The notes below the pieces were generated by a model, which saw nothing but the letters and a program-made list of their open reading frames with translations, had not been told where the DNA came from and did no database searches. Below are positions 46,382 to 55,511 of a stretch of 64,000 bases of DNA, in pieces. Position 1 is the stretch's first letter. Each line of letters begins with the position of its first letter. Position numbers and translations under genes: made by a program. Origin of the DNA: Polaribacter sp. ALD11 (GTDB lineage: Bacteria > Bacteroidota > Bacteroidia > Flavobacteriales > Flavobacteriaceae); the NCBI RefSeq assembly GCF_002831685.1, contig NZ_CP025119.1, positions 1,213,001 through 1,277,000 of the forward strand, in the 5' to 3' direction.

Positions 46382-47476
46382 ATGAGAGAATACATTACAA
46401 AATTAAATGATAGAAACCTACAAAGAAAAAAAGCAACAGGAATAACAAATTATGTTTTATATTCTTTAATTATAATAATAATATTCAAAATTATTGATTT
46501 AATTGGAATAATAAATTTCAAAAACATAGAGACATATAACTTAACTAAACTTTGCTGGTATTCATTTTGTATTTCGTTGGCATTATACTTTATCTATTTT
46601 AGTTTTATAACTTCATTTAAAAACACTTCTTCTGTTAGAATTCTAAAAGTTTCGAAAAACAAAGAAACTTATTTCTTAAGCATTATCATATCTGGAATTT
46701 TTCTTTCAACAATAATTCCAGCAATTATAGTTCTTTGGAAAGACTACGAGTCAAATAGTTTTGTATATAATACACTTGAATATATTTTATTTACTTTAAC
46801 TGGTTTTAATTTATTCTTCTTATTTATAGTTCTATTTTCAAAAAAAACGGATTTATATAAAGCTATAAATAAGACCGATGATAATGATATAATGTCAAAA
46901 GTTATTTTTTTAATTTCGCTTTTAGTAGTAGTAATTTCAATATATCTATTATCTAACTTAGACATTTCTGACAAAACTAATTTGGTACTTTTATGTTTAT
47001 TAATATTTTCAATTATTGCTATTTCAGAAAAAATCACTGAAAGCTATAAGGAAGATATTTTTTCAAAAGATTTAGAAAATGTAGAATACGAAATTTATCT
47101 AAAAGACCTTTCAGATAATAAAATTAGAGAAATTCTTCAAAAAAAATATATGGGTTTTCTAATAAGTGACTGGATAAGGTTTAAGGAAGTAGAACTTGCA
47201 TCCGAATTTAAACAATATGAAAAAGAAAGTTCTGAAATTAAATTACAAGAAAAAGAAATTGAAAACGTTGATAAAAAACAATATCCTATAGAATATGAAG
47301 GAAGGAAGAAAAAAATTAATGACTTAAAAGATGTTTTTGAAAATAAAAAGAAAACGTTTTTTGAAGATAACATAAATGAAATTAATGAAGTCCTGAAAAA
47401 AGATTCAAGTATAAAATCAGAAGACTTCAACAAATTGAAAGATTTAATAATTCAATTATCATCAAATAAAAGATAA
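46382..47476 (+). CDS. polytopic membrane protein with coiled-coil tail, 364 aa
   Basis: Six hydrophobic segments between residues ~20 and 220 (e.g. YVLYSLIIIIIFKIIDLIGI, YFLSIIISGIFLSTIIPAII, IFLISLLVVVISIYLL). The last ~140 residues are a charged coiled coil (ESSEIKLQEKEIENVDKKQY). Family unknown; such shapes occur in membrane-linked defence effectors, but nothing specific is visible. Cassette ends are GTTGCCAGTA and TACTGGCAAC. Confidence 0.5.
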   Translation: MREYITKLNDRNLQRKKATGITNYVLYSLIIIIIFKIIDLIGIINFKNIETYNLTKLCWYSFCISLALYFIYFSFITSFKNTSSVRILKVSKNKETYFLSIIISGIFLSTIIPAIIVLWKDYESNSFVYNTLEYILFTLTGFNLFFLFIVLFSKKTDLYKAINKTDDNDIMSKVIFLISLLVVVISIYLLSNLDISDKTNLVLLCLLIFSIIAISEKITESYKEDIFSKDLENVEYEIYLKDLSDNKIREILQKKYMGFLISDWIRFKEVELASEFKQYEKESSEIKLQEKEIENVDKKQYPIEYEGRKKKINDLKDVFENKKKTFFEDNINEINEVLKKDSSIKSEDFNKLKDLIIQLSSNKR

Positions 47477-47487
47477 AAACTACTGGC

Positions 47488-47613
47488 AACACCGTATATA
47501 ATTTATTGCTGGCTTCTCGCCTACTTACGAAAGTCCTCGCGGACTTTCTTTGTCCGTAATTATTTACTAAATTAGTTGCTTGAAACACGCAACAAACCAT
47601 ATACAACAACGTT
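47488..47613 (+). repeat. attC-like site s40 (family A)
   Basis: Family A with TTTGTCCG. Confidence 0.9.
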
Positions 47614-47624
47614 GTACACTATAA

Positions 47625-48446
47625 ATGAAAAACCTACTTCTAATATTATTTTCAACTTTTACAATTTCATCTTGTACAAATAAAAAGACTGAAAAATTGA
47701 CTAATGAAACTCTCGAGTTTTATAAATCAGAACCAAATCAAGTTTATAGGAAGTTAGTTAAGAAACCTGAATTTGACAGTGTATTTTATTACTATAAAAA
47801 TGGAAATGTTTTCAAAAAAGGGAAAAGTAGAAAAAACGGAAAACCATTTGGAATTTGGAATTTATACTCAAAAAGCGGAGAATTACGAGAAATTAGAGAA
47901 TGGTTTGTGATTAACAAACATTCAAGAATTAATAGAGTTTGGTTTCTGAATAAAAAAGGAGATACCATAAGTTGGAGAAATCAAGATTCAATTTTCAAAC
48001 AGAAGGAATTTATCAATGATACTTTGGGAATTCGTTCTACAAATTATAATGTTATTCATTTTAGAAAAGACACTGTTGAATTTAATGAATCAATGAAAGC
48101 TATTGCTTATTTAGGTTCACCTATGATAAGTGAAAAGAATTCGCAATTAATGGTTATAATTGGACAGTCAAAAAATAATTTCAATGCTGACTTTTCAAAT
48201 GAAACTGAAGTTAAATTAGATACTTTTTATAATTTAACAATAGATAAAGTAAATCAAAAATGGTTTAAAGATGTTGAACAAAAATATTTTACAACATTTG
48301 GTTACTATTTTGAAAGTTCAGGAGAAAAAACAATAAGAGGTTATATGCTTGAATATGCAAATGGGAATTTTGAAAATGGAATAGATAGTTTGACGTCAAA
48401 AACGTATTTTGAAAAAATAATATATGTGAAAGATTCTATAAAATAA
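47625..48446 (+). CDS. lipoprotein with toxin-antidote-like (MORN) segment, 273 aa
   Basis: Lipobox FTISSC near residue 17. Residues ~50-95 read YYKNGNVFKKGKSRKNGKPFG... WNLYSKSGELREIREW, the repeat style of MORN/antitoxin-component YwqK-like proteins. The rest is unassigned. The ATG is 14 nt from the cassette edge; cassette ends GTTGTACACTATAA and TTACAGTGTACAAC are almost perfectly complementary. Confidence 0.6.
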   Translation: MKNLLLILFSTFTISSCTNKKTEKLTNETLEFYKSEPNQVYRKLVKKPEFDSVFYYYKNGNVFKKGKSRKNGKPFGIWNLYSKSGELREIREWFVINKHSRINRVWFLNKKGDTISWRNQDSIFKQKEFINDTLGIRSTNYNVIHFRKDTVEFNESMKAIAYLGSPMISEKNSQLMVIIGQSKNNFNADFSNETEVKLDTFYNLTIDKVNQKWFKDVEQKYFTTFGYYFESSGEKTIRGYMLEYANGNFENGIDSLTSKTYFEKIIYVKDSIK

Positions 48447-48458
48447 AATTACAGTGTA

Positions 48459-48584
48459 CAACACCGTGTAAAATTAATTGCTAGTTTTAGCTCACTTGGG
48501 AAATTCCTTCGGAATTTCGCCGTTCGTGTTTAATCTAGTAAATTAGTTGCTTGAAACACGCAACTAATCTTACACAACAACGTT
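48459..48584 (+). repeat. attC-like site s41 (mosaic D outer, E inner)
   Basis: Outer stem of family D (GTGTAAAATTAATTGC) with the family E middle (GGAAATTCCTTCGGAATTTC). Confidence 0.85.
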
Positions 48585-48787
48585 GTAGTGCATTAAAACC
48601 AAACTTATAAAACTTATCTAGCGAATTTAAAAAGAAAGCTGTAAAACTATAAGAATCAAAATTTATTGATTAAACATTATTTCTTAGAACAGAATTTTAA
48701 AGTCTGAATAGTTGCTTGTTTTATTTATTTTTCGGAATTTTATGGATTATTTTCCTTTTGCTTAAATTCAGAACAAAATTCAAACAC
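48585..48787. other. decayed cassette without recognisable gene
   Basis: Starts GTTGTAGTGC (from 48582), but no matching GCACTACAAC end is found before the decayed Y copy. The 3' part and its site are lost. Confidence 0.4.
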
Positions 48788-49228
48788 GTTGGCAAAATGG
48801 TTAAAGTCGCCAAACCTGAAGTTATTTAAAGAAGGTTTTTACTTAAAATTTGAAATTGAAAATTATTTAATCTTATTACGTCGAAAAACAAAATTTTAGA
48901 ATATTGAAAAAAGTAGTCGCTCGTTAAAATTTGTAAAAATGGAAAGTATTAGAATTTTAATAACAAGAATTTACTCAAACGCTAAAAACCAAAATTGCGG
49001 AATTTAGTAAAATACTGGAATTCTTACTCAAGTTCTGAATTTAGTTGTTTGCGGAATTGAAAAATTGTGGGATTTTAACTCTTGTGAAAAATTGGAGCAA
49101 AATCCCAAAGTAAAAATTAAACACTTTTAAAGAAAAATTTAGAACTGTATCTTATAAAAAGGAAAATAATTTAAGAAGAAGTAGAAAATTATAGAAAAAT
49201 TAAGTTGAAATTAAAATACGCATTTGCC
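48788..49228 (+). repeat. decayed non-coding cassette Y
   Basis: Recognisable Y copy with many small deletions in A-runs and substitutions (e.g. GGCAAAATGGTTAAAGTCGC for GGCAAAAACTGG...). Confidence 0.75.
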
Positions 49229-49358
49229 AACACCGTTTATAAAAATTGATTTTCAAATTAGTGCTTAACTAAAAGTTCGTTGCGTTTTATAAATAAACTG
49301 ATTTTCCGTTGGAAAATCCTCGCAATTACAAAACCGCAACTTTCATAAAAGTTCTGTT
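49229..49358 (+). repeat. attC-like site s42 (decayed family B)
   Basis: Keeps AACACCGTTTATAAAAA and the inner hairpin but ends AGTTCTGTTAG, without the normal right arm. Confidence 0.65.
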
Positions 49359-49803
49359 AGTTTTCATTGCTCAGAAAAAATGAGAATATTAAAGAAAAAA
49401 GAGAATTATCGAGAATATTTAAATAATTAAAATGAATAAATCATGAATTTATAAACTCGTGAAAAAATGTTGTTTTGCTTGAATCTAAAAAATAAACTTT
49501 AGAATTTTAAAGAAAAAGTTCAGAAAAAAATAAACAAATTGAAAATCTTTAAACTCGTGAAAAATCGCTGTTTTACGTAAATCCAAAAAAGAATGTTTAG
49601 AATTTTAAAGAAAAAGTTTAATGAAATATAACAAATTTTGAATTTTAAACTCGTAAAAAAACCTGTTTTACGTGAATCTAAAAAAGAATGTTTAGAATTT
49701 TAAAGAAAAAATAAAACATAAACAAATCTTGAATTTTAAATTCTTGAAAAACTTAGAAACGCAAAAAAAACGTGCTTATAAAAATGTTTCGCAACGAAAA
49801 ACT
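49356..49803 (+). repeat. gene-less cassette with ~95-bp tandem repeat
   Basis: Cassette ends GTTAGTTTTCATTGC and CGCAACGAAAAACTAAC. Between about 49450 and 49760, three to four units start AAACTCGTGAAAAA and contain TTTAGAATTTTAAAGAAAAA. No gene. Confidence 0.65.
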
Positions 49804-49928
49804 AACAACGTATATAATTAATTGCTGGTTTTCGCCTACATACGAAAATCCCTTGGGGGATTTTCTATTCCGATTTTTTTTACTAAATTTAGTCCAGAAT
49901 CACGCAACAAATCATATACAAATCCGTT
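49804..49928 (+). repeat. attC-like site s43 (diverged A)
   Basis: Opens AACAACGTATATAATTAATT and ends ATCCGTTACC. Hairpin GAAAATCCC / GGGATTTTC. Confidence 0.8.
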
Positions 49929-49978
49929 ACCCTTTATTAAAAAAAGACGAAAAGTTCGTATAATGAGAACATTTTATT

Positions 49979-49986
49979 TATATTTG
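49979..49986 (+). promoter_or_regulatory. -7 box of the HigBA cassette
   Basis: TATATTTG, 17 nt before the toxin ATG. A GTTC-N9-GAAC palindrome (GTTCGTATAATGAGAAC) just upstream may be the antitoxin operator. Confidence 0.5.
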
Positions 49987-50002
49987 CAACAGATAATAAA
50001 AT

Positions 50003-50299
50003 ATGAAGCGAATAATAGCAAAAAAAACTTTACGTGAATTTTGGGAAAAACATGCAGAATCTGAACAATATTTAAAAACTTGGTACGAAACTGCTAAAAA
50101 TTCTAATTGGAACTCTCCAAATGAAGTTAAGGAAACTTATATTAATGCAAGTATTTTGAAAGATAGTAGAGTTGTTTTTAATATTAAAGGAAACTCATAT
50201 CGACTTATTGTAAAATTCAACTATGTTAGACAATGGGCTTTTATTAGGTTTATTGGAACTCATGCTGAATATGACAAAATTAACGCTGACACTATTTAA
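50003..50299 (+). CDS. higB: HigB-type mRNA interferase toxin, 98 aa
   Basis: Matches the HigB_toxin family over its full length: MKRIIAKKTLREFWEKHAES, LKTWYETAKNSNW, GNSYRLIVKFNY, WAFIRFIGTHAEYDKI. The size is normal (~95-100 aa). It is a ribosome-dependent RNase in the family. The antitoxin gene follows 15 nt later. The cassette has its own promoter, as expected for toxin-antitoxin cassettes. Confidence 0.9.
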   Translation: MKRIIAKKTLREFWEKHAESEQYLKTWYETAKNSNWNSPNEVKETYINASILKDSRVVFNIKGNSYRLIVKFNYVRQWAFIRFIGTHAEYDKINADTI

Positions 50300-50314
50300 T
50301 AAAAACATCGAATT

Positions 50315-50692
50315 ATGAACATTAAACCTATCAAAACAGAACAAGATTACGACAAAGCTATTGAAAGACTTGAGTTAATATTTGATGCAGATGCTAATTC
50401 AAAAAAAGGAGATGAAGCTGAAATATTATCTTTATTAATTGAAAATTATGAAAATAAACACTACGCTATTGAAGCTCCCGACCCAATTGAAGCTATCAAA
50501 ATTAGAATGGAAGAAATGAATCTTAAGCAAAAAGATTTAATTGGAGTAATTGGTGGAAAAAGTAGAGTATCTGAAATATTAAATAAAAAGAAAAAACTAA
50601 CAGTAGAAATGATACGAGAATTAGAACGTCTTTTAAACATATCTGCTTCTGTATTAGTAAATAATTATAACCTTTTACGAACTGAAAAATAA
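50315..50692 (+). CDS. higA: HigA-type antitoxin, 125 aa
   Basis: N-terminal toxin-binding part (KTEQDYDKAIERLELIFDAD... SLLIENYENKHY) and a C-terminal HTH (IRMEEMNLKQKDLIGVIGGKSRVSEILN) are typical of the long HigA form. It pairs with the preceding toxin. Confidence 0.9.
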   Translation: MNIKPIKTEQDYDKAIERLELIFDADANSKKGDEAEILSLLIENYENKHYAIEAPDPIEAIKIRMEEMNLKQKDLIGVIGGKSRVSEILNKKKKLTVEMIRELERLLNISASVLVNNYNLLRTEK

Positions 50693-50700
50693 CAAAGGGT

Positions 50701-50824
50701 AACACCGTATATAATTTATTGCTAGTACTCGCCTACTTACGAAAATCCTTAGGGATTTTCTATTCCGTTTTTATTTACTAAATTTAGTGCTTCAAAAACG
50801 CAACAAACCATATACAATAACGTT
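50701..50824 (+). repeat. attC-like site s44 (family A)
   Basis: Closes the HigBA cassette (ends GTTACCCTTT and AAAGGGTAAC). Confidence 0.9.
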
Positions 50825-50876
50825 GGCAATAATTAAGATGAAAATTGCGGAATACAAGAAAAATGGAAAATAAAAT

Positions 50877-51983
50877 ATGAAAGTAGTACTTTATATTATA
50901 CTCGGAATTGGAATAATAGTTATCGGATTTTTTGTCTGGTTTTTTGTTTTTTTTCTTCAAGTCCCTGAATTAAATATCCCTAAAAATTCAAGCGAAAAAG
51001 AAAAAATTGTTTTGATTGATAATTGGTTAGAAAAACTAAATTCTGAAAGAAAATTTAATGGCGGAATTCTAATAGCGAAAAATGGAAAGCCAACATTGGC
51101 AAAAACATATGGCTTCACTAATTCCAAAAAAACTGAAAAACTAAATATTAATTCGTCATTTCGACTTGCTTCAATATCAAAACAGTTTACTGCAATTGGA
51201 ATAATGCTCTTAAAAGAAAAAGAACAGATTAATTACGACGATTTAGTTTCAAAATATATTTCAAATTTCCCGTATCATAATGTTACAATTAGAAACTTAT
51301 TAAATCAAACTTCGGGAATATCTGATTCATATTTAGATTTAGCAGAAAAAGCTAAAGGTAAAATTGGAATTTTAACAAATGAAAAAGCAATTAACCTTAT
51401 AATTGAGAATAAACCCAAAGCTAATTTTGAGCCAAACGACAAATACGAGTATTCAAATACAAACTACATAGCTTTAGCAAGGATAATTGAATTAGTTTCA
51501 AATCAATCTTTTGAGAACTTTATGACGAATAATATTTTCATTCCGCTAGGAATGAATGACACCAGAGTTTGGAATCTAATTTCAGAAGATAAAACGTTCA
51601 AAGGAAAAACTGATGGTTTTGAAAATTTAGCTGGAGAAATTCGAGAAATTAAACCTACATTTATAGATGGAGTCGCAGGCGATGGTGGCGTTTTTAGTAG
51701 TTTAAATGATTTTGTGATATGGGATAAGTTTTGGTACGAAAATAAACTCATTAATAGTGAAAATCTAAAAGAAGCTTTTAAAAGACCAATACTAAATAAT
51801 GGAGAAAAATCAAATTATGGGTTTGGTTGGGTAATTATAAATGAAGATGTAGTTATGCACAATGGAGCCTGGTTAGCAGCGAATACTTATTTTATTAGAA
51901 ATACTAAAAAGAAAACAAGTTTCGTGCTTTTAGACAATTCATCAAATTTATTTTTTGATAAGATAATTGGAAATATAAAATAA
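50877..51983 (+). CDS. serine hydrolase (class C beta-lactamase family), 368 aa
   Basis: An N-terminal membrane anchor or signal (VLYIILGIGIIVIGFFVWFF) precedes the beta-lactamase/transpeptidase-like domain. SISK (99-102) is the SxxK motif, YSN in KYEYSNTNY is the second motif, and HNG near the C-terminus (VVMHNGAW) is the third. The predicted site is periplasmic. The domain seems slightly short at the C-terminus. A plausible esterase or peptidase; antibiotic resistance is not implied. Confidence 0.8.
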   Translation: MKVVLYIILGIGIIVIGFFVWFFVFFLQVPELNIPKNSSEKEKIVLIDNWLEKLNSERKFNGGILIAKNGKPTLAKTYGFTNSKKTEKLNINSSFRLASISKQFTAIGIMLLKEKEQINYDDLVSKYISNFPYHNVTIRNLLNQTSGISDSYLDLAEKAKGKIGILTNEKAINLIIENKPKANFEPNDKYEYSNTNYIALARIIELVSNQSFENFMTNNIFIPLGMNDTRVWNLISEDKTFKGKTDGFENLAGEIREIKPTFIDGVAGDGGVFSSLNDFVIWDKFWYENKLINSENLKEAFKRPILNNGEKSNYGFGWVIINEDVVMHNGAWLAANTYFIRNTKKKTSFVLLDNSSNLFFDKIIGNIK

Positions 51984-51991
51984 CTATTGCC

Positions 51992-52116
51992 AACACCGTG
52001 TATAATTAATTGCTTGGTTTTAGCCAATTTACGAAAGTCCTGCCAGACTTTCTATCTGTGTTTTATTTGCTAACTTTAGTGCTTAAAACATGCAACTAAT
52101 CATACACAACAACGTT
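51992..52116 (+). repeat. attC-like site s45 (family D/C)
   Basis: Outer stem GTGTATAATTAATTGC with GCAACTAATCATACAC. Inner hairpin arms GAAAGTCCT / AGACTTTC are interrupted by GCC. Confidence 0.85.
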
Positions 52117-52526
52117 ACCAAAAATAGCTCAATCATTCAAATCCTGAATTTAAAATAGCATTTAAAATTGCGGAACACTCTCTGAAGATTGGAAAATTCT
52201 GAAAGAATTTTGTTTACATTTTTGAGAATTTAGAAAAATAAAAAGTAAAAACTGAGCAGTGTGGAATTGAGCAAAATGCGGAGTAAAATCTGTGTAAAAT
52301 TATCTTTAAAACGAAAACTCAGAAAGGCTGAGAATTTCTTTAAAATCAAAAAAAAAAGTAAAAATTATTGGCGGAATTAAGCATGTAAGAAAACACTCAA
52401 ACGCTGAAAAACCAAAATTGCGGAATTGAGCAAGATGTGGAATTAAAATATTGGCGGAATTTTCACTCTAACGCTGAATTTAGAAAATAATAAGAAAAAT
52501 TGGAAAATAAAAAAACTACTTTTGGT
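52114..52526 (+). repeat. non-coding cassette X, copy X9
   Basis: Sister of X1 (CACTCTAACGCTG, 413 bp). Confidence 0.8.
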
Positions 52527-52653
52527 AACACCGTGTATAAAAAATTGCTTATTTTTAGCTTAACCGAAGGCAGTTGCATTTTTACTCACTTCAATTTTCC
52601 TGCGGAAAATAGCCGTTCATAAAAATCGCAACTTTCCATAACACAACAACGTT
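52527..52653 (+). repeat. attC-like site s46 (family C)
   Basis: Standard C site. Confidence 0.9.
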
Positions 52654-53142
52654 GTATTTAACGGCGGAATTTCAGCCAGAAATTCCTAATTTGTATTTTG
52701 GAGTTCTAAAAAGTAAATTGACATAATTACACGCCGAAAAGAAATACTCAAAAACTAAAAATGAAAATATCTTCTCCTCCATTTTAAGAGAAAATTGTAC
52801 CGTTAAAAATCATTTAAGACTAGTTTAGAAATAGAATGAAAAATTAAAGATTCATTTAAAGCGGGAAAAAAATCTGTGGAAAGAAAAGATTTTAACACAA
52901 CGGCGGAAATCTGAAAATTGAATAAAACAGGAAAATTAAAGAATCATTTAAAAGTAAAATTTGAGCCGGAAAAAAACTGTGGAGAGAAAAGATTTTAGCA
53001 CAACAGCGGAATTTAAAGCAGAAAAGGAAATAGGGAATTTGAGTATTGAAAGTGGAAAAAATATTGAGCTTTGAAGCGGGAAAAAAGAGCGGAATAAAAT
53101 TTCAAGTAGAAAGATTATTTAGAACTCAAAACCGCTAAATAC
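52651..53142 (+). repeat. single-copy non-coding cassette with internal repeats
   Basis: 490 bp without a gene; ends GTTGTATTTAACGGC and CCGCTAAATACAAC. Two units near 52838-52910 and 52935-53011 share AAATTAAAGA-TCATTTAAA, CTGTGGA-AGAAAAGATTTTA and CACAAC-GCGGAA words. Confidence 0.6.
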
Positions 53143-53267
53143 AACACCGTATATAAATTATTGCTGGTGATTTACAAACTTACGAAAATCCTTGGCGGAT
53201 TTTCTATTCCGTTTTTATTTACTAAATTAGTTGCTCGAAATACGCAACAAATCATATACCAAACGTT
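53143..53267 (+). repeat. attC-like site s47 (family A variant)
   Basis: Reads GTATATAAATTATTGC, with TATACCAAACGTT at the end. Confidence 0.85.
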
Positions 53268-53660
53268 GCCAAAAATTGTCCAGATCACTCAAATTCCTGA
53301 AAAAATTAGCGAATAAAACTCTTGAATTTTAAATGTTAGAGACTCTCTCAATGTTGGAAAGTTGAGAAAGTTGGAGAAAAATGAAAAAAGCATTACGGAA
53401 TTGAGCAAAATGCGGAATAAAAACTTTGCGGAATTATCTCACAAGTGTAAAATTTTGAAAGACTGAGAATTTTCTGAGAATCAAACAATATTTAAAATTG
53501 TTTGCGGAATTAAACACGTGAGAAAACACTCAAACGCTGAAAAACCAAAATAGCGGAATTTAACAATTGTAGAATTAAAAATAGTGGCGGAATTTTCACT
53601 CGAACGCTAAATCTCGAAAATAATAAGCAAATTCGGAAAAATAAAAAAACAACTTTAGGC
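53265..53660 (+). repeat. diverged non-coding cassette X
   Basis: Same word order as X, with substitutions throughout (GTTGCCAAAAATTG at the start, TTTAGGCAAC at the end). Both ends changed together from GTTACC/GGTAAC to GTTGCC/GGCAAC, keeping them complementary. Confidence 0.7.
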
Positions 53661-53787
53661 AACAACGTGTATAAAAAATTGCTTATTTTTAGCTTGTAAA
53701 AAGTTAGTTCCATTTTTATGCACTTCAATTTTCCTACGGAAAATAGCCGTGCATAAAAATCGCAACTTTCCATAACACAAAACCGTT
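53661..53787 (+). repeat. attC-like site s48 (diverged C)
   Basis: Opens AACAACGTGTATAAAAAATT, ends ACAAAACCGTTGTG. Hairpin ATTTTCC / GGAAAAT with loop TAC. Confidence 0.8.
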
Positions 53788-53808
53788 GTGTGTAATTAGA
53801 GAAACCAT

Positions 53809-54792
53809 ATGAAGAAATTTATATACTATCCGAATTTAGAACCGCCAAATACTGAATGGCTAAAGTTTTCAATTCTTTATTTGGAAAAATTTGAGAGTAT
53901 TGTGCCATATGGCAGACAAAATTTGATTTCGGACGAATACAGAAGATTATTAAATGAAACTGATTTGGTCGAAATGTATTCACCTGAATTTCAACAAGGA
54001 GAAAGAGCTTCAATTAAATCAATTGAGGAAGCTCAAAAATTCTTACAAAATCCGTACGGAAGAGGTCCATTAATGAATCGAATTAATATTGAGAGAAGTT
54101 GGAGAAATGAAAGAAATTGGACATATCAAATTTTTTCAGAGAAATTCTCTTATCAATTTGGAGAGTTTTGTGAAAGAGAAAGAATTGGGAGAAGAAATGG
54201 AGAAGGTTTAATTTTGCCTAAAGAATTGGCTTTTTTGTTTATGACTCATTTAGCCCAAGAAATTTCATATGAAAGAAATGGCTCAATAATAACTGACAAT
54301 GTTGAATTTGATAATTATTCTAATTTCTCAAAAGTTTATAATCCTGGAATAAGAAACAGAAATAAGTTTATGAAAGGAATAATAAATTTACTTGTACCTG
54401 CAAATATTTCAGAAATTGGATTTGACAGGTTAATTGAATTTAGAAATCAAAATAGAGATAGAATTACTGCATTTAACAATCAAATTAATCTTTTGGAAGA
54501 GTCAATTGGAAACGGAGTTTCAGAAAGACAATTTATAAATAGTTTTAATGATATTTACTCTGAACTAACAAGAGAAATAGTTCTTATGGGAACTGGACTT
54601 GCTTCAATATCATTAGCGACTTATATGTTAATTAATAATCCACAAGCATTATCAGCAGAATACGCAAAAGAAACATTAGGAGCAGTTGGTCTTGGACTTG
54701 GAGGAACATATGCAATAAAAAAAGCTCTTTTCGATACAAGAGAAAAAAGACTTTGTAAAAAATATTTAACCAATGTTGAACGATTAAAATAA
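53809..54792 (+). CDS. DUF6236 family protein, 327 aa
   Basis: Opening FIYYPNLEPPNTEWLKFSIL, then YLEKFESIVPYG, matches DUF6236 (YYP... W.K...L..D...IVP). A hydrophobic glycine-rich segment lies near residues 255-305 (LASISLATYMLINNP... GAVGLGLGGTYAIKKAL). Function unknown. Single-gene cassette with ends GTTGTGTGTA and TACACACAAC. Confidence 0.7.
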   Translation: MKKFIYYPNLEPPNTEWLKFSILYLEKFESIVPYGRQNLISDEYRRLLNETDLVEMYSPEFQQGERASIKSIEEAQKFLQNPYGRGPLMNRINIERSWRNERNWTYQIFSEKFSYQFGEFCERERIGRRNGEGLILPKELAFLFMTHLAQEISYERNGSIITDNVEFDNYSNFSKVYNPGIRNRNKFMKGIINLLVPANISEIGFDRLIEFRNQNRDRITAFNNQINLLEESIGNGVSERQFINSFNDIYSELTREIVLMGTGLASISLATYMLINNPQALSAEYAKETLGAVGLGLGGTYAIKKALFDTREKRLCKKYLTNVERLK

Positions 54793-54800
54793 CTACACAC

Positions 54801-54926
54801 AACACCGTATATAATTTATTGCTGGCTTCTTGCCTACTTGCGAAAGTCCTCGCGGACTTTCTTGGTCGGTAATTATTTACTAAATTAGTTGCTTGAAACA
54901 CGCAACAAACCATATACAACAACGTT
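54801..54926 (+). repeat. attC-like site s49 (family A)
   Basis: Standard A site. Confidence 0.9.
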
Positions 54927-55357
54927 ACCAAAAATAGCTCAATCACTCAAATCCTGAATTTAAAATAGCATTTAAAAGCTAAAAAAAAGAATTTAAAATT
55001 GCGGAACACTCTCTGAAGATTGGAAAATTCTGAAAGAATTTTGTTTACATTTTTGAGAATTTAGAAAAATAAAAAGTAAAAACTGAGCAGTGTGGAATTG
55101 AGCAAAATGCGGAGTAAAATCTGTGTAAAATTATCTTTAAAACGAAAACTCAGAAAGGCTGAGAATTTCTTTAAAATCAAAAAAAAAAGTAAAAATTATT
55201 GGCGGAATTAAGCATGTAAGAAAACACTCAAACGCTGAAAAACCAAAATTGCGGAATTGAGCAAGATGTGGAATTAAAATATTGGCGGAATTTTCACTCG
55301 AACGCTGAATTTAGAAAATAATAAGAAAAATTGGAAAATAAAAAAACTACTTTTGGT
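54924..55357 (+). repeat. non-coding cassette X, copy X10
   Basis: 434-bp class, near-identical to X3, X5 and X8, although it lies to the right of several decayed cassettes. Confidence 0.8.
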
Positions 55358-55484
55358 AACACCGTGTATAAAAAATTGCTTATTTTTAGCTTAACCGAAG
55401 GCAGTTGCATTTTTACTCACTTCAATTTTCCTGCGGAAAATAGCCGTTCATAAAAATCGCAACTTTCCATAACACAACAACGTT
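55358..55484 (+). repeat. attC-like site s50 (family C)
   Basis: Standard C site. Confidence 0.9.
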
Positions 55485-55511
55485 GTACATAATACCAAAA
55501 AAAATAACCTT

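Noticed and set aside
47427..47609. Minus-strand frames across sites (also 16209-16499, 54632-54946 and 61437-61832) sharing an FQATNLVNNY-type peptide
   Set aside because: They are the antisense reading of family A sites, which recurs wherever that site occurs; no start context or homologous gene.
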